64,000 bases of DNA from Denitrobaculum sp965232285 (lineage in GTDB: Bacteria; Pseudomonadota; Alphaproteobacteria; Kiloniellales; Kiloniellaceae), in assembly GCA_965232285.1 (NCBI GenBank), contig CBDDPL010000004.1, positions 1,116,001 to 1,180,000 of the forward strand, read 5' to 3'. This document shows, piece by piece, positions 25,437 through 33,857 of this stretch. The notes under the pieces are model-generated. The model searched no databases. It was not told the origin of the DNA and worked only from the letters and a program-made list of their open reading frames with translations. Every line of letters starts with the position of its first letter. Position 1 is the stretch's first letter. Position numbers and translations under genes: made by a program.

Positions 25437-27044
25437 TCAGGCGACCATCAGATCGTCGTTGCAGCAGCATCCGCCGAAGCTGCCCGGCTGCTCCGCGTCG
25501 TCGTCTTCGGCGACCGGGGTCTGATCTCCCGGCATTTCGCTGTCCGTATCGGGCGTGTCGCCGCTGTCGTCCGGCGTGTCCGCCGGCTCTTCCGATTTGA
25601 ACTCGATCGAAAGGTCCGCGAACTCGATGGTCTCGACGTCGAACAGGACCTTGGTCGAGTCGGCGCCCAGGAGCAGCACACCGTTGTTCGGCAAGAGTAT
25701 GAAGTTGTAGTCGTTGAAGTTGCTCTCGCTTTCGAAGCGGTCGTTGCCGGCGGCGCCCAGGACGATCTGGTCGTTATCCATGTCCATGAAGACGTCGTCG
25801 CCATCGGTGCCGTTCATCACCGCCGGTCCGGCGGCGACATCGGGCAGGTCGGGGTCTTCGGAGTCGGGGTTGTCCGCATCCGGATCCTCGGCGTCAGGAT
25901 CTTCTGCCGTCGGCTCGTCGCTACCCGGGTCTTCATCCGTCGGCTCATCGGCGTCGGGATCCTCGGCGGTAGGCTCATCGCTATCCGGATCTTCGTCCGC
26001 CGGCGTGTCCGTGTCGGGGTCTCCTGCGGTGGGCTCGTCGCTGTCTGGATCTTCGTCCGCCGGCGCGTCGGTGTCGGGATCCTCGGCAGTGGGCTCATCG
26101 CTATCGGGATCTTCGTCCGCTGGTGCGTCGGTGTCGGGATCTTCGGCGGTGGGCTCGTCGGTATCGGGATCTTCGTCCGTCGGTTCATCTGTAACCGGTT
26201 CGTCCGTATCTGGCTCATCCATAACCGGTTCATCCGTACCCGGGTTGTCGCCGTCCGGGTTCTCACCGACGACCACCGGCGTCTCCAGGTCGGTATTGAT
26301 GTCGACCTTGACGTTTCCGCCGGCGATCGTGACCTGCTTCTCTATGACACCGTTGATACCTTCGCCGGAGAAACGGACGGTGTAGTCGCCATCTTCCAGC
26401 GCGATCTGATAGCCACCGGCTTCCCAGGTCGAGGTGTCGACGCTGTTGCCTTCAGAGTCGATGATCTCGATGTCGACGCCACCGAGGCCTTCACCGACGT
26501 CATAGAAGTTGTCGCCGTCGCCGTCGTCGAAGGCCACGCCGGTCAGGAAGCTCCTGCCGTTGTCGGAAAAGGCCTGAGTGTAGAGGAAGGCGTCGGTGTA
26601 TTGCTGCCAGTCGCCGGTCGCGCCGCCGATGCCGGCTTCGCTCCAACTGGCGTTCATGATGTTGGCCAGATGGCCCGGCGAACGCAGAAGAGCGCCGTGC
26701 CGTTCTTCCACGACATCCTGCTGATTGATGTTGTTGTTCCCGAAGGAGAACCAGCCGGCGATGTTCTCGCCGACTCCGCCGCCGTCCCAGCCGGCGGCCT
26801 GGGCACGGTCGGTCGGACTCGATCCGCCAGCACCCCGGTGAGAGAAGGTGTCCCTGTCTTCCATCCACTCGGAGTGCGCGCGGGCGGCTTCCAGCAGATC
26901 TTCGTTCATCGCCAGCGGTTCGAGCGGTTCGTCGGGAATGTTGCCGAGGCTAAAGCCGTAAGTCTCGGCGGCCTGTCCCGGGTCGGCCCGGGCTTGGTTG
27001 ACCAGCTCGAGCATGTATTGTTCAAAGGCTGTAGGTGTGGCCAT
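25437..27044 (-). CDS. CAP-domain protein with acidic repeats, likely type I secretion cargo
   Basis: The 535-residue product opens with a CAP/SCP-PR1 domain (FEQYMLELVNQARADPGQA, FSHRGAGGSSP, GENIAGWF, LLRSPGHLANIMNASWSEAG), about residues 4-160. A Ca-binding SdrD-B-like segment follows (FDDGDGDNFYDVGEGLGGV). Residues about 275-405 are acidic 20-residue repeats of the E-D-P-D-T/S-D-E/A-P type, encoded by 60-bp DNA repeats. The C-terminal region has one RTX-like run (GTDGDDVFMDMDNDQIV) and a V-E-T-I-E-F-A-D element like other type I cargos. It ends GSFGGCCCNDDLMVA with three adjacent cysteines. ATG 27044 has AAGGAAG upstream. It is first in an operon with the exporter and adaptor. Confidence 0.85.
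   Translation of the reverse strand: MATPTAFEQYMLELVNQARADPGQAAETYGFSLGNIPDEPLEPLAMNEDLLEAARAHSEWMEDRDTFSHRGAGGSSPTDRAQAAGWDGGGVGENIAGWFSFGNNNINQQDVVEERHGALLRSPGHLANIMNASWSEAGIGGATGDWQQYTDAFLYTQAFSDNGRSFLTGVAFDDGDGDNFYDVGEGLGGVDIEIIDSEGNSVDTSTWEAGGYQIALEDGDYTVRFSGEGINGVIEKQVTIAGGNVKVDINTDLETPVVVGENPDGDNPGTDEPVMDEPDTDEPVTDEPTDEDPDTDEPTAEDPDTDAPADEDPDSDEPTAEDPDTDAPADEDPDSDEPTAGDPDTDTPADEDPDSDEPTAEDPDADEPTDEDPGSDEPTAEDPDAEDPDADNPDSEDPDLPDVAAGPAVMNGTDGDDVFMDMDNDQIVLGAAGNDRFESESNFNDYNFILLPNNGVLLLGADSTKVLFDVETIEFADLSIEFKSEEPADTPDDSGDTPDTDSEMPGDQTPVAEDDDAEQPGSFGGCCCNDDLMVA
25861..26220 (-). repeat. 60-bp tandem repeats in the CAP-protein gene
   Basis: Six successive 60-base blocks align in register, each encoding 20 acidic residues of the form E-D-P-D-x-D-E/A-P-T/A-D/E. 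Blocks at 25981-26160 are closest to each other; the ends are more diverged. Most differences are synonymous or swap Thr, Ser, Ala and Asp, so the protein pattern is held while DNA drifts. Copy number may vary between strains. Confidence 0.9.
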
Positions 27045-27459
27045 TGTATCTATACTTCCTTGTTTATTTGGGAAAGGTCTAGATGCCCAAGGAATGGGCA
27101 GGCCCGAGTATGATTTGAAATGCGGCGGCAATTGGGCAGGCCGGGGCTAAGGAAATGTCATTTTCCGGTCGCGCCATGCCACAGAGCAGTGTTGTTTGTG
27201 CACGGCTAAAGCTATGCCGAATATAGGATTTTCGGCATGAGCCGCCGAATCCGCTTTATCCGGTTCGTCCTCGGTGAATGCGAAGCGATTCACCCGTGCG
27301 GATCGCACTTTGGCTTTTTGTGAGGCACTTAGGAGGCGTGCTTGAAGTTCCCTCTGGGGCTGTGAGGGGGGAATGAAAGTTTTCAGTTATAGCTATTCAT
27401 GAGGATGTGCGCTGTGTGACACAAGTATTAACTGCGCCTTTATCTTGATATGCCGGTCG
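27045..27459. other. Intergenic region with two inverted repeats upstream of the secretion operon
   Basis: This 415-base gap holds no gene I can support. ATGCCGAA (27214-27221) and TTCGGCAT (27231-27238) form a perfect 8-bp inverted repeat with a 9-base spacer. GGTGAAT (27273-27279) and ATTCACC (27288-27294) form a second with an 8-base spacer. They lie 170-250 bases upstream of the CAP gene start. They could be operators for the secretion operon or a transcript end; neither has a T-run. Confidence 0.45.
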
Positions 27460-28605
27460 TTAGCGCAAGTTAAGCTTGTCCATGATTCGCTGGCGCTTGT
27501 TGAGCCACCATCCGAACTGCGGCTTCCAGAAGCTGTAGTCCTTGTCATCCCCCAGCTTGCGGGCGGCCTGCAGCGGCCAGTTCGGATTGTCCAGCAGCTC
27601 ACGCGCCAGCGCCACCATATCAACCTTGCCCTCGGCAATCGCCGCCTGCGCGACCTCCGGATCCCAGAGAAAACCGACTCCCATGGTGGCGATGTCCGCT
27701 TCCTTTTTGAGGCGTTCGGCATAGGGGAGTTGAAAGCCCTGTGCCAGCGCCATGCGCCGCGGTTTGAAACTTTCGTCGTGGCCGGCGCCGATACCGCCGG
27801 TCGAACAGTCGATCAGGTCCACGCCATTGTCCTTGAGACCCTTGGCGAGGGCGACCGTGTCTTCCGCTTCCCAGCCACCGTCGACCCAGTCGGTCGCCGA
27901 CAGCCGGAAGAACAGCGGTTTTTCCGCCGGCCAGGTCTCGCGGATCGCACGGGCCACTTCGAGGGCAAAGCGCATACGGCCTTCGCGGTCGCCGCCATAG
28001 GCGTCCGTCCGGTTGTTGCTGACCGGTGAATAGAACTGATGCACCAGAAAGCCATGGGCCGCATAGACCTCGATGACATCGTAACCGGCGGCATCGACCC
28101 GCCGAGCGCTCTCGCGAAAGGCTTGCAGGACATCATCGATGTCCGCCTGGGACATTTCCGTCGGGGCCGGCCAGACTTCGCCGTAGGGAACCGGTGAAGG
28201 GCCGATCATCTGCCAGGGCGCCTCACCGCGAAGTTCGACGTCTTCCGCATCGACCGGCGTCTCGCCGTGCCAGGGACGCCGCTCGCTCGCCTTGCGGCCG
28301 GCGTGCCCCAACTGGACGCCAGGGACGGCGCCCTGTTCCTTCAGGAATTGGGCGATGCGCGCCATGCCCTCGATCTGTCCGTCTTCCCAGAGCCCCAGGT
28401 CGCCATGGGTCCGCCGCCCGCGGTCCTCCACCGCCGTGGCCTCGGTGAAGACCAGGCCGGCACCGCCCAGTGCAAAGCGGCCCAGATGCACCAGATGCCA
28501 GTCGTTCACGTAGCCGTCTTTGGCCAGATACTGGCTCATGGGGGAGACGGCGATCCGGTTCGGAAAGGTCACTTCGCGCAGGGTAAAGGGCGTAAAGAGC
28601 GGCAT
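27460..28605 (-). CDS. Old Yellow Enzyme family oxidoreductase (YqjM-like) with altered active site
   Basis: This 381-residue FMN-dependent TIM-barrel protein aligns by eye with YqjM/NADPH dehydrogenase (LFTPFTLREVTFPNRIAVSP, then VQLGHAGRKA, NNRTDAYGGDREGRMRF and LIDCSTGG). In B. subtilis YqjM the active site has Cys26, Tyr28, His164, His167 and Tyr169. Here the matching segments are PMSQY (Cys to Ser, Tyr kept) and EVYAAHGFLVHQF (His164 to Tyr, His167 kept, Tyr169 to Phe). The flavin-binding parts look intact. The usual enone reduction may therefore be altered. It lies 110 bases after the deacylase gene and may share its transcript. Confidence 0.87.
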   Translation of the reverse strand: MPLFTPFTLREVTFPNRIAVSPMSQYLAKDGYVNDWHLVHLGRFALGGAGLVFTEATAVEDRGRRTHGDLGLWEDGQIEGMARIAQFLKEQGAVPGVQLGHAGRKASERRPWHGETPVDAEDVELRGEAPWQMIGPSPVPYGEVWPAPTEMSQADIDDVLQAFRESARRVDAAGYDVIEVYAAHGFLVHQFYSPVSNNRTDAYGGDREGRMRFALEVARAIRETWPAEKPLFFRLSATDWVDGGWEAEDTVALAKGLKDNGVDLIDCSTGGIGAGHDESFKPRRMALAQGFQLPYAERLKKEADIATMGVGFLWDPEVAQAAIAEGKVDMVALARELLDNPNWPLQAARKLGDDKDYSFWKPQFGWWLNKRQRIMDKLNLR

Positions 28606-28715
28606 ATTCGATCCTGAATGGAAAAGGACGGGCTTGCGGCGCGCAGCCTACACCGCGCGCCACGGCACCGCCAACCGGCGGCACTTCACATCTTTGCGCG
28701 CTGGCCCGACCGGGA

Positions 28716-29699
28716 TTAGTCGAGGATCCGGCCAAGCCGCACCGCGGTCTGGCCGCGCCACAGCCGCATGGACGGCATCACCAGGAAGCAGTTGTCGTAA
28801 GGGGTCAGGATCTCCTCGCCGCCGTCATGGGCCAGCAGCGTGCCTTTCTCCGGGATGATCTCGCCGCCGGTGTAGGGACGGGCGAAGGTGAAATCCTTCT
28901 CGCTCTTGACCGTGACGGCTTCCGTCACTTCCACAAAGGTCTGGGCCGGCGTTTCGCCGCGTCCGATATCGCCGCCGAAGCTCTCGTCGACCGTGCCTTG
29001 GCTGCGCAGCATCCGCAGGCTGGTCTCGATGGCCAGATCGCCGGCTGCCTTTTCCCAGTGCTGGCCGCATTCGATAAGGACCGCGTTCTTCGGGCTGTCG
29101 GGGTCCGAGAAACCGGCGTAGTCGCGCATGCGGATGCCGGCCTTGTGGCCCTGGTCGCTGATCACGATCTCCGGCACGCCGACCTGGCGGGCCAGATCCC
29201 GGCCCTTGGGGCACATGCCCGCCATCATGAAGGGCGGGCTGGGGCGCTGCATGGAATGGATGTCGAGCAGGAGGTCGACCGTGTCCATGAAGGGACGGAT
29301 CTCTCGCGCCCGGCGCAGTTCGCTGCTGTCCCGCTCGCCGGTCAATACCGCATCGGACCAGAGCCGGTTGAAGTCCTCATCCGCCCAGCGGGTGGCGTTG
29401 GGATCTTCCGGATCGAAGCGGCTGTAGGCCTCGATGTTGATAAAGCCGAGCGACAGGCGTCCTTTGACCGGACGCACCTCTTCACGCAGCAGCCAGTCGA
29501 GCGCGATGGCGCCGCAGACCTCGTTGCCGTGCACCAGGGCGGAGATCATGACGTGCGGACCCGGCGTTCCGCTGTCGAAGCTCCAGATGTAGGGAGTGCC
29601 GCTGTTGCCGGCCGCGTAGGGCGTGATATCGGGTGCCGTCAGCTCGACCGGATATTCGTTGGGAATTTCGATATCACCGGCGGTCGGGGAAGCGGACAT
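28716..29699 (-). CDS. AstE/AspA-family deacylase (succinylglutamate desuccinylase/aspartoacylase-like)
   Basis: This 327-residue zinc carboxypeptidase-fold enzyme shows the zinc ligand motif ALVHGNEVCG (H-x-x-E) and the third ligand in LLDIHSMQ. A catalytic Glu appears in VLIECGQHWEKAA. Members remove succinyl, acetyl or other acyl groups from amino acids, and some act on related amides. It is transcribed after the ArgE-like and LysR genes (49 bases from the former), close to the Dpp importer. An N-acyl amino acid substrate is likely, but the acyl group cannot be told from sequence. Confidence 0.83.
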   Translation of the reverse strand: MSASPTAGDIEIPNEYPVELTAPDITPYAAGNSGTPYIWSFDSGTPGPHVMISALVHGNEVCGAIALDWLLREEVRPVKGRLSLGFINIEAYSRFDPEDPNATRWADEDFNRLWSDAVLTGERDSSELRRAREIRPFMDTVDLLLDIHSMQRPSPPFMMAGMCPKGRDLARQVGVPEIVISDQGHKAGIRMRDYAGFSDPDSPKNAVLIECGQHWEKAAGDLAIETSLRMLRSQGTVDESFGGDIGRGETPAQTFVEVTEAVTVKSEKDFTFARPYTGGEIIPEKGTLLAHDGGEEILTPYDNCFLVMPSMRLWRGQTAVRLGRILD

Positions 29700-29748
29700 A
29701 GGGTTTTCTCCTGGATTGAACTTGATTTGCGCTGGACTGAAGCGGCGC

Positions 29749-30963
29749 TCAGTGAGAACAGGCGGCGACCAGCCGCGTGAGGAAGGCGTCGCAAGCCGCC
29801 AACTGGGCGATCTCGACGAATTCGTCGGGTTTATGGGCCTGGGCGATGTGGCCCGGCCCGCAGATCGCGGTGGGGATTTCGGCCTGGGAAAAGAGGCCGG
29901 CCTCGGTGCCGTAGGCGACCTTTGTGTGGTGGTTTTTCCCGGCCAGGGATTTGACCAGGCCGATCAGGTCGGCGTCTGGCGGCGTCTCGAGGCCGGGAAA
30001 GCCGGAGAGAGCTTCGAAGGCGATGGAAGTCTCCGGCGCGACCGCCTGCATCTCCGGTTCGAGCACGTTGGAGGCATAGGCTTTGACCTCATCGACCAGG
30101 GCGTCCACGTCGACCGCGGGCAGGGCACGGAACTCGAAGTCGAAGCTGCAGAGTTCCGGCACGATGTTGAGCTGTGTGCCGCCGTTGATGATGCCGGTGT
30201 GGGCCGTGGTGTGGGCCACGTCGAAGTCCGGGTCCAGCGGGCCTTCGCGTTTCAGACGCTCGCCGATCTCGCGAATGAAGACCACGAGGCGGGCGGCGTA
30301 CTCGACCGCGTTGACCGCGAGTGGCGCCAGCGAGGAGTGTGCCGCCTTGCCGTTGACGGTCACGCGCAGCGACCGCTTGGTCTTATGGGCGACCACCACC
30401 TCCATGCCGGTCGGTTCGCCGACGATGCAGGCGGAGGGGCGGGGCGCGTCGGACAGGACTCGGGCGATCAGTCCGCGCACGCCCAGGCAGCCGACCTCTT
30501 CGTCGTAGGAAAAGGCGAGATGAACGGGGCGGGCGAGGTTGGCCGCGGCCAACTCGGGCACCTTGGCCAGCACCGCCGCCACGAAGCCCTTCATGTCGCA
30601 GGTGCCGCGGCCGTAGAGCTTGTCGTCTTGCCGGATCAAGGCGAATGGATCGCTGCTCCAGTCCTGGCCGTCGACCGGCACCACGTCGGTGTGTCCCGAG
30701 AGGATGATCCCGCCGTCGACAGCGGGGCCGATGGTCGCCCAGAGGTTCGCCTTCTTGCCGCTGTCGTCGTAAATCCGCTCGGATGCGATCCCGAAAGCCG
30801 AAAGATAGCTTTCCACCCATTCGACCAGCGCCAGGTTGGAGTCCCGGCTGGTGGTGTCGAAGCCGACCAGCGCCTCGAGACAGGCGATGGTTCTCTCCGT
30901 ACCCGTCTTGTTGATCACGCTCTCGATTGTTGGGATGGGTTTGATTGGGGTCGGGACGTTCAT
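29749..30963 (-). CDS. M20-family deacylase, acetylornithine deacetylase (ArgE)-like
   Basis: This cytoplasmic metallohydrolase has 404 residues. The two-metal site is visible: LSGHTDVVPVDGQDW (His and catalytic Asp), YGRGTCDMKGFVAA (bridging Asp), SYDEEVGCLG (catalytic Glu pair), and later IVGEPTGMEVVVAHKTK. It matches the ArgE branch of the M20 family better than DapE or carboxypeptidase G. Its ATG overlaps the stop of the upstream LysR gene (ATGA, 30960-30963). Beside a deacylase and a peptide importer, it more likely degrades imported N-acyl amino acids than makes arginine; that reading is inference. Confidence 0.85.
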   Translation of the reverse strand: MNVPTPIKPIPTIESVINKTGTERTIACLEALVGFDTTSRDSNLALVEWVESYLSAFGIASERIYDDSGKKANLWATIGPAVDGGIILSGHTDVVPVDGQDWSSDPFALIRQDDKLYGRGTCDMKGFVAAVLAKVPELAAANLARPVHLAFSYDEEVGCLGVRGLIARVLSDAPRPSACIVGEPTGMEVVVAHKTKRSLRVTVNGKAAHSSLAPLAVNAVEYAARLVVFIREIGERLKREGPLDPDFDVAHTTAHTGIINGGTQLNIVPELCSFDFEFRALPAVDVDALVDEVKAYASNVLEPEMQAVAPETSIAFEALSGFPGLETPPDADLIGLVKSLAGKNHHTKVAYGTEAGLFSQAEIPTAICGPGHIAQAHKPDEFVEIAQLAACDAFLTRLVAACSH

Positions 30964-31871
30964 GCGGGCTCCCAGAGGTCGCTTTTGGGGGTGGAGAGAC
31001 GGACGTGCCGCATAAAGTCACGGGCGGTGACCGACGGCGGCCGGCGGGCGGAAATGGCGAAGCTGGTACGATAGTTGATGTCCGGCTCGAAGGGCCGTAC
31101 CTCGATATCGTCATCCGTTCCAATCATCAGAGGAAAGGGATTGGTCATGGTGATGCCGAGGCCGTTGCGGACGAACTCGCAGGCGGCCACTGAAGTCGCC
31201 GTCTCCACCAGGATGCGCGGTGAGACGCCGGCGCGCGCGAAATGCTGATCGAGGGTCTGGCGCGCTGCGTGGCGCCGGGTCAGTGCAATGAAGTCGACAC
31301 CGTCGAAATGCTCCGGCCGAATCACCTTGTGCCTGGTGAGCTCGTGGCCCTTGGGCAGGAGACAGACGCCCTTCGAAAGCCGATAGGGGATCAGCTTCAG
31401 GCCGGCGCGGGTCAGATCGGCGCCGGTGAGACCCAGATCGAAGCGCTCGTCCATGACGCCGGCGATCAGGTCGTCCGAGGTACAGATTTCCAGGCTGACG
31501 ACCCTCGCCGGGTTGGCTTTCAGAAAACTGGACACGACCCGCACCAGGAAGCGATGTGCCAGGGTTGGCGGGGCGGCAACGCGAAGCGGTTCCTGGGGCG
31601 AGGTCTTCCACTGGGCGCCATCGATGCCCGCCAGGGCATCGAAGAGGGGATCCAGGCTCTCGTTGAGCGCCAGAGCTTCGGCCGTCGGCTGCATGCGGCC
31701 CTGCTCTCGGGCGAAAAGCATCTGCCCGATACGCCCTTCCAGTTGTGAGATCGAGCGGCTGACGGCCGACTGGGAGATGCCCAGGCGCCGGGCGGCGGCG
31801 GTGGTCGAGCCGGCGGAAATCACCGCGCGCAGGGTCTCGAACTCCCTCAAGCTGTGCCAATTTGTCCGCAT
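30960..31871 (-). CDS. LysR-family transcriptional regulator
   Basis: The N-terminal helix-turn-helix (FETLRAVISAGSTTAAARRL, then ISQSAVSRSISQLE) is followed by a periplasmic-binding-protein-like effector domain, 303 residues in total. It is first in the minus-strand operon with the ArgE-like and AstE-like deacylases, overlapping the former by 4 bases. It diverges from the Dpp importer operon, 246 bases away. LysR proteins usually control the divergent gene and themselves from the shared gap, which here contains inverted repeats at 31927-31968. An imported amino acid derivative is the probable inducer. Confidence 0.88.
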   Translation of the reverse strand: MRTNWHSLREFETLRAVISAGSTTAAARRLGISQSAVSRSISQLEGRIGQMLFAREQGRMQPTAEALALNESLDPLFDALAGIDGAQWKTSPQEPLRVAAPPTLAHRFLVRVVSSFLKANPARVVSLEICTSDDLIAGVMDERFDLGLTGADLTRAGLKLIPYRLSKGVCLLPKGHELTRHKVIRPEHFDGVDFIALTRRHAARQTLDQHFARAGVSPRILVETATSVAACEFVRNGLGITMTNPFPLMIGTDDDIEVRPFEPDINYRTSFAISARRPPSVTARDFMRHVRLSTPKSDLWEPA

Positions 31872-31926
31872 CTCTTCATCCCTACACCAGCGCTCCGGCG
31901 GTCAACAAGCCACCTGCTTGTCATGA

Positions 31927-31968
31927 CTGTATGAGTTTATTGCATAAAGTTTTTGGTTCCTCATGCAG
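31927..31968. promoter_or_regulatory. Inverted repeats in the LysR/importer gap, possible LysR site
   Basis: CTGTATGAG (31927-31935) and CTCATGCAG (31960-31968) pair at 8 of 9 positions. Between them, TTTAT-TGC-ATAAA (31936-31948) is a second perfect inverted repeat containing a T-N11-A form, as LysR sites do. Both lie in the 246-base gap between the divergent LysR and Dpp genes. Binding is inferred from location and symmetry. Confidence 0.4.
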
Positions 31969-32117
31969 AAACTAATCGGTAGCATTTTGGAAATCTTCGG
32001 GGCCGTGGGGAGAAGTCCGTGCGGTCACCGAAGCTGCGAATAAGCCGGAGACGGCATAGCAGGCCCTGAAAAAGATGGGCCGAAACAGTGGTTTGGCGTT
32101 ACAGGGAGATAGGATTT

Positions 32118-33710
32118 ATGAAGAAGTTCACTTACGGACTGGGCAGTCTCTGCGCGGTCGCAGCGTTGATGGCGGGGACCTCTGCGCCGGTTTCGGCCGA
32201 GAATCTGACCATCGGATTGGCGTCGGAGGCGACTTCGGTCGACCCGCATTTCCACAATCTGACACCGAACAACCAGATTGCGGCACATATCTTTGGCGGG
32301 CTGGTCAACCAGGATCACAAGCAGACCCTTTTGCCGGGTCTGGCCGTGTCCTGGCAGCCGATCGACGACCTGACCTGGGAGTTCAAGCTGCGCGAAGGCG
32401 TGAAGTTCCACGACGGTTCGGCCTTCACGGCGGACGACGTGGTCTGCAGCTTCGAGCGGGCGCCGAACGTGCCCAACTCGCCTTCGAGCTTCGGGACTTA
32501 TGCCAAGGGCAAAACGGTGTCGAAGGTCGACGACATGACCATCCACATCAAAACCGAGCGGCCTTACCCCTTGATGCCGAACGATGTTTCGCTGATCCAC
32601 ATCGTCTCCGGTGAAAAGGGCTGTGGTGCGACGACGGAGCAGTTCAACAACGGTGAAGCGACCGTCGGGACCGGCCCTTACAAGTTCGTGTCCTACACGC
32701 CCGGCGAAAAGATCGTCCTGACCGGCAATCCGGACTATTGGGGCGACAAGCCGACCTTTCCCGACGTGACGTTGCGCCCGATCAAGTCGGCGCCCTCGCG
32801 CGTTGCGGCGCTGCTGGCGGGCGATGTCGACCTGATCGACGGCGTTCCGACGGCGGATCTTGCGACGCTGAAGGGCAACGACAGCCTGCAGATCAGCGAA
32901 GGTGTTTCCAACCGCGTGATCTATCTGCACCTGGATCACTTCCGGGATGATTCGCCCTTCGTGAAGGCCAAGGACGGTGGGCCGATCAAGAACCCGATGC
33001 GCGACGTGCGGGTCCGCAAGGCCATCTCCATGGCGATCAACCGCGACGCCATCGTCGAGCGGGTCATGGAAGGCCAGGCTATCAAAGCCGGTCAGCTCCT
33101 GCCCGAAGGCTTTTTCGGCGTGTCCGAAAATCTGAAGCCGATGGACTACGATCCAAAGGGCGCGAAGAAGCTGCTCGAGGAAGCCGGTTATCCGGATGGC
33201 TTCAAACTGCGCATTCACGGGCCGAACGATCGTTACGTCAACGACGCCAAGATTGCCGAGGCCATCGCTCAGATGCTGACCCGCGTCGGTATCGAGACGG
33301 ACGTGGAGACCATGCCGCGCTCGGTCTACTTCAAGCGGGCATCGCGCGGCGGCAAGGATGGCCTGCCGGAGTTCTCCTTCGTGCTGGTCGGCTGGGGCTC
33401 GGGCACCGGTGAGGCTTCTTCTCCGCTGAAGTCACTGCTTCACACCTACGACAAAGACCGGGGCTTTGGTGCTTCGAACCGTGGCCGTTACTCCAACGCC
33501 GAGGTCGATACGCTGATCGAGGACGCCCTGGCGGCGGTCGATGACGCGAAGCGCCAGGACCTGCTGGCCAAGGCGACGGAAATGGCCATCAATGACGTGG
33601 GCATCATTCCGCTGCACTATCAGGTGAACGCCTGGGCGGCCAAGAAGGGCATCGGCTACCGCGCACGTACCGACGAGAGCATGCGCGCTTACGACGTCTA
33701 CAAGGACTGA
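32118..33710 (+). CDS. Dpp-type ABC importer substrate-binding protein
   Basis: This is a periplasmic binding protein of solute-binding family 5, about 530 residues. It has a Sec signal peptide (MKKFTYGLGSLCAVAALMAG, cut near VSAEN). Family features include ATSVDPHFHNLTPNNQ, WEFKLREGVKFHDGSAFTA (the family 5 motif) and RVRKAISMAINRDAI. These proteins bind di- or oligopeptides, nickel, haem or peptide-like compounds. ATG 32118 has AGGGAG upstream; an earlier ATG at 32088 lacks a ribosome site. A strong terminator-like hairpin follows 6 bases after the stop, and permease genes begin 238 bases downstream. Confidence 0.9.
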   Translation: MKKFTYGLGSLCAVAALMAGTSAPVSAENLTIGLASEATSVDPHFHNLTPNNQIAAHIFGGLVNQDHKQTLLPGLAVSWQPIDDLTWEFKLREGVKFHDGSAFTADDVVCSFERAPNVPNSPSSFGTYAKGKTVSKVDDMTIHIKTERPYPLMPNDVSLIHIVSGEKGCGATTEQFNNGEATVGTGPYKFVSYTPGEKIVLTGNPDYWGDKPTFPDVTLRPIKSAPSRVAALLAGDVDLIDGVPTADLATLKGNDSLQISEGVSNRVIYLHLDHFRDDSPFVKAKDGGPIKNPMRDVRVRKAISMAINRDAIVERVMEGQAIKAGQLLPEGFFGVSENLKPMDYDPKGAKKLLEEAGYPDGFKLRIHGPNDRYVNDAKIAEAIAQMLTRVGIETDVETMPRSVYFKRASRGGKDGLPEFSFVLVGWGSGTGEASSPLKSLLHTYDKDRGFGASNRGRYSNAEVDTLIEDALAAVDDAKRQDLLAKATEMAINDVGIIPLHYQVNAWAAKKGIGYRARTDESMRAYDVYKD

Positions 33711-33716
33711 TGAGAT

Positions 33717-33746
33717 GGGTGCGGGGGCAACTCCGCACCCTTTTTT
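33717..33746 (+). terminator. Intrinsic terminator/attenuator after the Dpp binding-protein gene
   Basis: GGGTGCGG (33717-33724) and CCGCACCC (33733-33740) form a perfect 8-bp stem with an 8-base loop, followed by six T residues (33741-33746). This is a classic Rho-independent terminator. Partial read-through would give more binding protein than permease and ATPase, as is common in such importers. Confidence 0.85.
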
Positions 33747-33840
33747 CGTTCAGGTTGGCCCTTTCCGGCCGCAGTATACGACAGGGAAGGGCCAGCGCTT
33801 TCGAGCGATGCTTCGAGTGCGGGCAAGCTCGCTCAGATGG

Positions 33841-33857
33841 GCGGTTCGCTGAACCGC
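33841..33857 (+). promoter_or_regulatory. Short hairpin upstream of the permease gene
   Basis: GCGGTTC and GAACCGC form a perfect 7-bp stem with a 3-base loop, about 90 bases before the permease start. There is no T-run. It may be an mRNA-processing or leader structure. I see no clear promoter in the rest of this 238-base gap. Confidence 0.3.

Noticed and set aside
25861..26220. CRISPR array
   Set aside because: The 60-base units are directly adjacent without spacers, lie in frame in a coding region and vary by codon changes.
25299..27113. A 604-residue plus-strand open frame opposite the CAP-protein gene
   Set aside because: It exists because the acidic Asp/Glu/Pro codons of the minus-strand gene leave no stops in this frame. 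The product is a Val/Ile/Gly-rich low-complexity chain with no ribosome site and no domain, while the minus strand has CAP and secretion features.
29623..31074. A 483-residue plus-strand open frame opposite the ArgE-like gene
   Set aside because: It is antisense to a metallohydrolase with all active-site motifs, and spans two minus-strand genes and their junction.
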